Shown here in pieces: positions 58,218-64,000 of a stretch of 64,000 nucleotides of DNA. The stretch covers positions 1,364,001 to 1,428,000 of the forward strand of contig NZ_JQFA01000004.1 in assembly GCF_000763385.1 (NCBI RefSeq), read 5' to 3'. The stretch is from Leptolyngbya sp. KIOST-1 (GTDB taxonomy: Bacteria; Cyanobacteriota; Cyanobacteriia; Phormidesmidales; Phormidesmidaceae). The notes beneath the pieces are model-generated. The model saw only the letters and a list, made by a program, of their open reading frames with translations. It was not told the origin of the DNA and searched no databases. Both the position numbers and the translations under genes were made by a program. The first letter of the stretch is position 1, and every line of letters starts with the position of its first letter.

Positions 58218-58758
58218 GCGGCCCAGAATGGTTGATATCTAGACGTAGTCCGAAGACGACGCCTGGGGTTAAGTTAACCAGCAGCGGGGCAGTTGAATGG
58301 GGAGCCACAATGCCGAAAATACGGGAATTGTGAGGGCCGACCCCATGCGGTAATGCCACATTACCCCAATTGTTCCCTCTTTCCGAGGGGGGTTATAGCA
58401 TTCATCCACAGGGATATATACTTCGGCCCCAAATCGCGCTCAAATGTAAAAAGTCGATGAACCCTGATCCCCATCTGCAATTGTGCGGCAGGGGCAGTGC
58501 ACCCGTAGGGCGTATCCTCAAATCGGGCCCAACACCTTATTACTATTAGCGCTGCCACGCTCAACCCCAAAAACAGGCCAGGGGCGACGACCGCTGATCT
58601 CAGGGGGATGAGAAGTTACTTGGTGACAGCCCCTAGAAACCCGCCTGCAGACCTTGAGATCAAGGCGGCCCTTGGGTAGATGCAAGGCCCACGGGGTAGA
58701 ATGTTTGGGCAATCCACTACAGCGTGCTGGCTTTTCCAGCCGTCCCATCAGCCCCACC
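58218..58758. other. 541-bp spacer between the kinase and pheT
   Basis: Must contain the divergent promoters. A partial, reversed match to the left part of repeat family 2 lies near 58555-58590 (CCCCAAAAACAGGCCAGGGGC). A small hairpin GCTGGCTTTTCCAGC (58726-58742, approx.) precedes pheT. No gene, and no T-box features, were seen. Confidence 0.55.
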
Positions 58759-61197
58759 ATGCGCATATCTCTCAACTGGCTCAACGAATACGTCGATGTT
58801 CAGCTCTCTCCCCAGGAGCTAGCCGATGCCCTGACCATGGCGGGCTTTGAGGTAGAGGACATTGAAGACAGACGCGCCTGGGCCGATGGCGTAGTGGTCG
58901 GTCGAGTGGTAGAACGCACCCCGCACCCCGATGCCGACAAACTCAGCGTTTGTGTGGTGGATATCGGCCAGGCCGATAGGTCAACTATAGTGTGTGGCGC
59001 GGCCAATGTGCGCGCCGATATTTTTGTAGCGGTGGCCACGGTCAATACCTATCTGCCGGTGGTCGATCTCACTATCAAGCCGCGCAAACTGCGGGGTGTG
59101 CCCTCCGAGGGGATGATCTGCTCCCTGGCGGAACTGGGGCTGGCCAAGGATTCTGAAGGCATTCACATTTTTGAGGCCGAGGGGCTGGAGCTGGGGCAGG
59201 ACGTGCGCCCGCTGCTGGGACTGGATGACGTGGTTTTAGATGTCACCTCTACCGCCAACCGGGCCGACGCCCTTAGCATGGTGGGGATTGCCCGTGAAGT
59301 GGCGGCGATCACCGGAGCGACCCTGCGTCTGCCTGGGACTGAGGCGACCAAAATTCCCCACGGCAGCACCGCGCCCGCCATTGCCCTGACCGATGAAAAA
59401 GCCTGCCCGATCTACATTGGCACGGTGCTGGAGCGGATTGCCCTGGGGCCGTCCCCCCAGTGGCTGCAGCAGCGCCTGATGGCTGCGGGCACTCGACCTA
59501 TCAATAATGTGGTGGATATCACCAACTATGTGCTGCTGGAGTGGGGGCAGCCGCTGCACGCCTTCGATCGCGATCGCCTGCTGACCACGGGTGATGGGCT
59601 GACCCTGGGCGTCCGCTACGCCCAGCCTGGCGAGACCCTGGTCACCCTCGACAGTCAGACGCGGCAGCTCCAGCCCGAGACACTGCTGATTACCGCCAAC
59701 GATCAGCCCGTAGCCCTAGCCGGGGTGATGGGCGGCGAAGCCACCGAGGTGCACGATGGCACCCAGGCCATTTTGCTGGAGGCGGCTTGCTTTGATGCGG
59801 CGGCAATTCGCAAGTCGGCCCGGAGCCAGGGGTTACGCACCGAGGCCTCGGCCCGCTACGAGCGCGGCGTCAACCCGGCGGAGCTGGGGCTGGCCTGCGA
59901 TCGCGCCCTCCAGTTGCTGCAGGAGCTGACCGGGGCTACTGTGGTGGCCCAAACCGTGGGCACGACCGCCCTCGGGGCCGCCATTCCCGAGCGGGTGCTG
60001 ACTCTGCGCCTGGCCCGGGTGACCCAGCTGCTGGGCCAGGTGGTCAATCTGGGGGACACCCCCCAGGCGTTGCCGCCCGACACCATTCAGCAGCTGCTGG
60101 TAACCCTGGGCTGCCGGGTGGCCCCCACCGACGATCCGGGGGTGTGGGCCGTGACGGTGCCCGCCTTCCGCTACCGCGACCTGGAGCGCGAGGTCGATCT
60201 CATCGAAGAAATTGCCCGCCTCTACGGCTACAATCACTTTGCCGACACCCTGCCCCAGAAGGCGGTGGGCGGCTATCTGTCGGTGGAGGCCGCCCTGCGC
60301 CGCCGCCTGCGGGAGGCCTGTCGCGCGGCGGGGCTGACCGAGCTGCTGCACTACTCGCTGACCAAACCTATCAGCGATCGTCAGGTCACTCTGGCCAACC
60401 CCCTTTTCCCAGAATACTCAGCCCTGCGGCAGGACCTGATCGACGGGCTGATCGATGCCTATGCGTTTAACCTCAACCAGGGCAATGGCCCCCTCCACGG
60501 CTTTGAGACCGGCCACATTTTCTGGCAGGACGAGGACGGCATCCACGAAGCCGAAGCGGTGGGCGGCATTGTCGGCGGCGACGGGAGATCGAGCCAGTGG
60601 GTGACCAGCGGTCAGCCCCAGCCGCTCACCTGGTACGAAGCCAAGGGAATTTTAGATAGCGTGTTCCATCGGCTGGGGCTGGCGGTGGACTACCGCGCCG
60701 ATCGTACCGACCCGCGCTTTCACCCCGGCCGCACGGCGTCGCTGTGGGTGCGGGGGCGGCTGGAGCTGGGTCGCTTTGGTCAGCTCCATCCCCAGCTGCG
60801 CCAGCAGCGTCAGCTGCCCGCCGAGGTGTATGTATTTCAGCTCAACTGGTTGGCCCTGGCCACCTGCCTGGTGCCGGTGTTGCAAAAGTCGGTCAGGTTT
60901 GCCCCCTACTCGACCTTCCCGGCCAGCGATCGCGACCTGGCCTTCTACGCTCCCCTGGCGGTGTCGGTGGCCGACCTGACCACCGCCATGACCAAAGCCG
61001 GGGGCAAGCTGCTGGAGTCGGTGGCCCTGTTTGATGAGTACCGGGGCACATCCGTCCCCGAGGGCCAGCGCAGTCTCGCCTTTCGCCTGATCTATCGCTC
61101 CCAGGAGCAGACCCTCACCGACGATGCCGTCGATCCGGTCCACCAGAAGGTGCGGGCCGCCCTGGAGAAGCAGTTTGGCGTCACCCTGCGCAGTTAG
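58759..61197 (+). CDS. pheT: phenylalanine-tRNA ligase beta subunit
   Basis: An 812-residue subunit of the (alpha-beta)2 PheRS that charges tRNA-Phe and edits mis-acylated Tyr. Start ATG 58759 gives the canonical [18 protein letters not shown]. Domains: tRNA-binding OB fold (about 40-155, [27 protein letters not shown]), B3/B4 editing domain (about 210-385, [24 protein letters not shown]), B5 (about 410-490, with the helical DNA-binding-like fold), catalytic-like core (500-690, [20 protein letters not shown]) and a C-terminal anticodon-binding FDX-ACB (about 715-812). Length is normal. pheS is separate, as in cyanobacteria. It overlaps hupE's stop tail-to-tail. Confidence 0.96.
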   Translation: MRISLNWLNEYVDVQLSPQELADALTMAGFEVEDIEDRRAWADGVVVGRVVERTPHPDADKLSVCVVDIGQADRSTIVCGAANVRADIFVAVATVNTYLPVVDLTIKPRKLRGVPSEGMICSLAELGLAKDSEGIHIFEAEGLELGQDVRPLLGLDDVVLDVTSTANRADALSMVGIAREVAAITGATLRLPGTEATKIPHGSTAPAIALTDEKACPIYIGTVLERIALGPSPQWLQQRLMAAGTRPINNVVDITNYVLLEWGQPLHAFDRDRLLTTGDGLTLGVRYAQPGETLVTLDSQTRQLQPETLLITANDQPVALAGVMGGEATEVHDGTQAILLEAACFDAAAIRKSARSQGLRTEASARYERGVNPAELGLACDRALQLLQELTGATVVAQTVGTTALGAAIPERVLTLRLARVTQLLGQVVNLGDTPQALPPDTIQQLLVTLGCRVAPTDDPGVWAVTVPAFRYRDLEREVDLIEEIARLYGYNHFADTLPQKAVGGYLSVEAALRRRLREACRAAGLTELLHYSLTKPISDRQVTLANPLFPEYSALRQDLIDGLIDAYAFNLNQGNGPLHGFETGHIFWQDEDGIHEAEAVGGIVGGDGRSSQWVTSGQPQPLTWYEAKGILDSVFHRLGLAVDYRADRTDPRFHPGRTASLWVRGRLELGRFGQLHPQLRQQRQLPAEVYVFQLNWLALATCLVPVLQKSVRFAPYSTFPASDRDLAFYAPLAVSVADLTTAMTKAGGKLLESVALFDEYRGTSVPEGQRSLAFRLIYRSQEQTLTDDAVDPVHQKVRAALEKQFGVTLRS

Positions 61198-61874
61198 GCA
61201 GGCAGCACGGTTTCCAGCAGCGCCGTGGCCAGAAACGCAGCACCAATGCCGCAGATCACCAGACCAGCGGGCTGGATGGAAACGGCACTGGTTCGCTGGG
61301 TGAGCTGTCGCCCAACCCAAAAGGCCGCGATCGCGATCGCCAGCTGAATTGCTGTAAAGCCGATTAAATAGGCCACCAGCGGCATGGTCTGAGCCCCAAA
61401 AATGGCCTCGCCGTAGGCAAAGCCGTGGAAAAGCCCCGCGATCGCCGCCAGCCCCGCCAGCCCAGCACTCTGGGGCCGGTCTTTGCGAGCCAGCAGCAGA
61501 CCAAAGCCCAGCACCGACCCGGCGATGATGGGTTCAGCCATCGGTAGGGTGATCTCAGCCAGGTGCAGGCCCGTGCCCACCATGGCGGTCAGCACAAAAA
61601 CCACGGGGATGGCGATGCCCCAGGCGCTGACCGCCGCCAGCAGCCCCAGCGCCACCACAAAGGCCAGGTGGTCAAAGCCAATTACCGGGTGCCCCAACCC
61701 TGACAGAAACCCCTCGACAGCGGTGGTGGGCACCTGCCCCCCGGTTGGGTGGTGGGCCAGACCGGGCCGCGGCAGCAGCAGCAGGGCGGCGATCCCACCC
61801 ACCAGGCCCTGACCGATCAGCGGTGAGCGGAAGGCAGCCCTGATGAACCCCAGGGCAGACATGCAATTATTCAT
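61194..61874 (-). CDS. HupE/UreJ family metal transporter, B12-riboswitch controlled
   Basis: A 226-residue protein; ATG 61874 follows the riboswitch. An N-terminal signal-like helix (about 20-40, ending GLAHH) is followed by six membrane helices. Family motifs: [17 protein letters not shown] (the HP-GFDH nickel/cobalt-binding type, first His near residue 62) and FHGFAYGEA. HupE/UreJ proteins carry Ni(II) for hydrogenase or urease, but a cobalamin riboswitch in front argues for cobalt uptake for B12 synthesis; regulation by B12 of hupE-like genes in cyanobacteria was proposed from comparative genomics. Tail-to-tail with pheT, overlapping by 3 bases. Confidence 0.9.
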   Translation of the reverse strand: MNNCMSALGFIRAAFRSPLIGQGLVGGIAALLLLPRPGLAHHPTGGQVPTTAVEGFLSGLGHPVIGFDHLAFVVALGLLAAVSAWGIAIPVVFVLTAMVGTGLHLAEITLPMAEPIIAGSVLGFGLLLARKDRPQSAGLAGLAAIAGLFHGFAYGEAIFGAQTMPLVAYLIGFTAIQLAIAIAAFWVGRQLTQRTSAVSIQPAGLVICGIGAAFLATALLETVLPA

Positions 61875-61911
61875 CCGTACCTCGCAGACGAAACTAGAAC
61901 TACAGCGGCGA

Positions 61912-62105
61912 TCGGCGGGCATTCTGGCTCGGTCAACTTTGGATTGGTGATTTTGGATTTTGGCGCAGTAGTTTGTCAGCCAAAATCGACCATCTAAAAG
62001 CCAAAATTTCCTCACAGCTGCGGGACAGCGGCAGGCTTGCACTGCACTTTCCCCGTTACCTCCGGTGGCTGATCCCCACCGGAACCGACAGCGCCCAAGC
62101 ATCAT
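61912..62105 (-). promoter_or_regulatory. cobalamin riboswitch upstream of the HupE/UreJ gene
   Basis: Read on the minus strand: GGTTCCGGTGGG...CCACCGGAGGTAACGGGGAAAG (62090 to 62050), then GTGCAAGCCTGCCGCTGTCCC and GCAGCTGTGA (62044-62011), which is the conserved B12 box with its flanks; then GAGCCAGAATGCCCGCC (61931-61913) as the 3' conserved segment. The order and spacing fit the class I cobalamin aptamer. It ends 38 bases before the ATG at 61874, so control of translation or a nearby expression platform is likely: low B12, gene on. Confidence 0.88.
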
Positions 62106-62196
62106 AACACCGGGGGAAGGTCGCCCCGCCGTTGGTTTATCAATAGTGACCTTGGGCGAATTGAGGGGATGGTGCGGCTCGAACCGCCCTATCGAC

Positions 62197-62319
62197 GGAC
62201 AAAGCCTTAACGGGATTGCGTTAGCATCAATCTGTCCAGGGACGCACAAGGCCAGGGACGCACAAGGCCAGGGACGCACAAGGGACGAAGCCTTAATGGG
62301 ATTGCGTTAGCATCGATCT
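62197..62319 (+). repeat. 37-bp direct repeats flanking three 16-bp tandem repeats
   Basis: GGACAAAGCCTTAACGGG... (62197-62233) recurs with three mismatches at 62283-62319. Between them CCAGGGACGCACAAGG occurs three times in exact tandem (62236-62283). The right copy ends 19 bases before the ABC1 kinase ATG. Confidence 0.85.
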
Positions 62320-62338
62320 ATCGGTATCTCGGTTAACA

Positions 62339-63985
62339 ATGGTTTCATCGTCTCGTTTGGCCCGGCAAAGAGAAATTGTCGAAGTCGTGCTGAGCCACGG
62401 CTGGGACTACATGCGACGGCTGCTGGTCGGCGGCCAGGCCGATGAGCCCGAGCTACCGCCCCCGGCCGTGCTGCGCAACATTTTGACTGACCTGGGGCCG
62501 GTGTACGTCAAGCTGGGGCAGCTGTTGAGCACCCGCCCCGACCTCATGCCCCCGGCCTACATTGAGGAACTCAGCAGCCTCCAGAGCACAGTTCCAGCTG
62601 TAGACCCCAAAGAAATCGAAATTCACATTCGCCAGTCCCTCGCGGCTGCCCCAGAGGAGCTGTTTGAGCGGCTTGAGTACCACGCGATCGCCGCAGGTTC
62701 GATCGCCCAAACCCACAAGGCGGTGCTCAAGGATGGTCGCCAGGTAGCGCTCAAGGTGCAACGCCCCGGCATTGAGCGCCAGGTCGATCGCGACATGACG
62801 TTGATTCGCGACATTGCCAGGCTGGTGTCGGCTACCCAGTTTGGCCAGCGCTACAACGTAGTCGAACTGGCCGAAGAATTTGCCGATGCCCTCAACGCCG
62901 AACTCGACTTCACCACCGAGGCTACCTATACCGATCAGCTGCGGCTCAACCTATCCAAAAGCGCCTGGTACGATGCTGGAAAGCTCATCGTGCCGGAGAT
63001 CTACTGGGAACTCACCAACTCCAAAATTATGGCGATGGAGTGGCTGGAGGGCACTCCCCTGCTCAAGGCCGACCTGCGGGCCGAAGATGTCCACAGCAAC
63101 AGCCTGGGACTACGAGCCCAGGCCACAACGTTGCTGTTTCGAGCCTTCTTTAAGCAGTATTTCGTCGATGGCTTCTTTCACGCCGACCCTCACCCCGGCA
63201 ACATTTTTTACTTAGAAGACGGTCGCTTGGCCCTGCTGGACTGCGGCATGATGGGCCATATGGATCCACGTACCCGCACAACCATGACGGAGATGGTGCT
63301 GGCCATTGTCAATTGCGACGCCCAGCGCTGTGCCCAGCTCACTTTGCAGCTGGCCGAACCTCTCAAGCCCGTGAACCTGGCTCGGCTGGAGAGCGACTAC
63401 ACTCGCCTGCTGGGTCGCTATTACGGCCTCAGCCTAGAGCAGATCAACACCGCCGAAATTTTTGGCGAAATTTTGGCGGCAGGCATTCGCAACAACCTGC
63501 GCTGGCCTGCCAATGTGGGGCTATTTACCAAATCGCTGGCCAACCTGGAGGGGGCGGCTCGCCAGTTTAACCCCGGTGTGAACCTGATCGACGAAGTGCG
63601 CCCGCTGATGGCTGATTTGTTCCGGCAGCAGCTGGTCGGTGACGATCCGCTGCTGGCGCTGCTGCGCACGGGGTTAGAGTTTCGCAACCTGTCGCTCAGT
63701 TCACCGCGCCAGGTGGGCTTTTTGCTCGATCGCCTCAGCTCTGAGCAGCTCACCCTAAACCTCAAGATTCAGGGGGTGGACGACCTGCGGCGCAGCCTCG
63801 ATGAGGCCTCTACGCGGCAGTCGTTTAGCATTGTGGTGGCCGCTTTAATCGTGGGAGCGGCGATCGTGGCTACGGGCCGCCAGTCGCCCCAGGGGCAGAT
63901 TCTCAGCATTGTTTTATTCGCGGCGGCTAGCTTCTTTGGCCTGTGGTTGCTGTTTAGCATTGTGCGCCCCAGGCGGCGACGGTAG
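62339..63985 (+). CDS. ABC1/UbiB/AarF-type atypical kinase
   Basis: A 548-residue ABC1 family protein. The KxGQ motif is VYVKLGQLLSTRPDLMP, the Ala-rich loop is AAGSIAQTH, the ATP Lys is in VALKVQRPG, the catalytic segment is FHADPHPGNIF and the metal-binding Asp is in LLDCGMMGHMD. Two C-terminal membrane helices (about 500-540) follow, before RPRRRR. UbiB relatives act in quinone (plastoquinone, tocopherol) metabolism, extracting lipid precursors from the membrane. The complete gene ends 15 bases before the window edge. It starts close to the nested repeats. Confidence 0.92.
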   Translation: MVSSSRLARQREIVEVVLSHGWDYMRRLLVGGQADEPELPPPAVLRNILTDLGPVYVKLGQLLSTRPDLMPPAYIEELSSLQSTVPAVDPKEIEIHIRQSLAAAPEELFERLEYHAIAAGSIAQTHKAVLKDGRQVALKVQRPGIERQVDRDMTLIRDIARLVSATQFGQRYNVVELAEEFADALNAELDFTTEATYTDQLRLNLSKSAWYDAGKLIVPEIYWELTNSKIMAMEWLEGTPLLKADLRAEDVHSNSLGLRAQATTLLFRAFFKQYFVDGFFHADPHPGNIFYLEDGRLALLDCGMMGHMDPRTRTTMTEMVLAIVNCDAQRCAQLTLQLAEPLKPVNLARLESDYTRLLGRYYGLSLEQINTAEIFGEILAAGIRNNLRWPANVGLFTKSLANLEGAARQFNPGVNLIDEVRPLMADLFRQQLVGDDPLLALLRTGLEFRNLSLSSPRQVGFLLDRLSSEQLTLNLKIQGVDDLRRSLDEASTRQSFSIVVAALIVGAAIVATGRQSPQGQILSIVLFAAASFFGLWLLFSIVRPRRRR

Positions 63986-64000
63986 CGATCGCCGCTGTTT

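Larger units (their letters stand above)
61875..62338. other. 464-bp regulatory spacer, HupE gene and ABC1 kinase
   Basis: Left part holds the cobalamin riboswitch (minus strand); the right part holds a nested repeat (62197-62319). The hupE promoter must lie near 62110-62190, and the ABC1 kinase promoter within or before the repeat. Confidence 0.7.

Noticed and set aside
58218..58758. T-box or other leader for pheT
   Set aside because: No T-box sequence or specifier-loop arrangement; only a small hairpin near the start.
62236..62283. Three 16-bp repeats as a mini CRISPR
   Set aside because: No spacers between units and no cas genes.

Overview
The window is chromosomal DNA from a cyanobacterium. 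Evidence: the HIP1 octamer GCGATCGC recurs throughout, and there are cyanobacteria-typical genes such as psb34, an FtsH3-type ftsH, a DUF3493 protein, an SpkB-like kinase with pentapeptide repeats, an AMIN-domain amidase and Uma2. The DNA is GC-rich. I cannot fix the genus; a Leptolyngbya/Nodosilinea-like lineage is only a guess. No rRNA, tRNA or CRISPR array was seen.

0-9.4 kb: housekeeping and small metabolic genes, mostly on the minus strand (map, a GlsB-type membrane protein, an Fe-S aldo/keto reductase, a bifunctional-nuclease-family protein, ribE on plus, a PMT-type glycosyltransferase overlapping a GST). Two families of short dispersed repeats begin here, and one has ended up inside a truncated thioesterase gene. 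9.8-16.1 kb: a plus-strand block with a multi-PAS hybrid kinase overlapping a cold-shock-domain/DUF1294 fusion, then an ABC exporter behind a palindromic operator-like site. 16-24.7 kb: moaD, a DUF4349 lipoprotein, an MBL-fold exonuclease with DUF3493, an SLH/GHL10 protein with SUI1, and an AraC regulator.

25-37 kb is the most plastic part. A BASS transporter and envelope proteins are followed by a DUF1254/DUF1214 gene, an arylsulfatase, a second DUF1254/DUF1214 gene and a membrane protein. The first DUF1254 gene is split by a 2780-bp IS4-type composite insertion flanked by an exact 11-bp target duplication. It holds three pieces of one IS and the start of a MobF-type plasmid relaxase gene. 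Removing it restores a 502-residue reading frame.

37-48 kb: sdhB, a WD40 protein, NurA and a cell-wall amidase. Then an accessory block: Uma2, a P-loop ATPase overlapping a TPR protein with eight near-identical 120-bp repeats, a MazF-type toxin-antitoxin pair and an HsdR-N-like nuclease-fold protein. The ATPase/TPR pair is my best candidate for a little-described system; its function is not shown by the sequence.

48-64 kb: a PabC-like aminotransferase, ftsH with a strong terminator, psb34 behind a perfect HLR1 (RpaB) site, RidA, DUF2252, an SGNH hydrolase, an AI-2E-family protein, the SpkB-like kinase, pheT, a HupE/UreJ transporter preceded by a cobalamin riboswitch (so probably a cobalt or B12-linked transporter), and a UbiB/ABC1 kinase.
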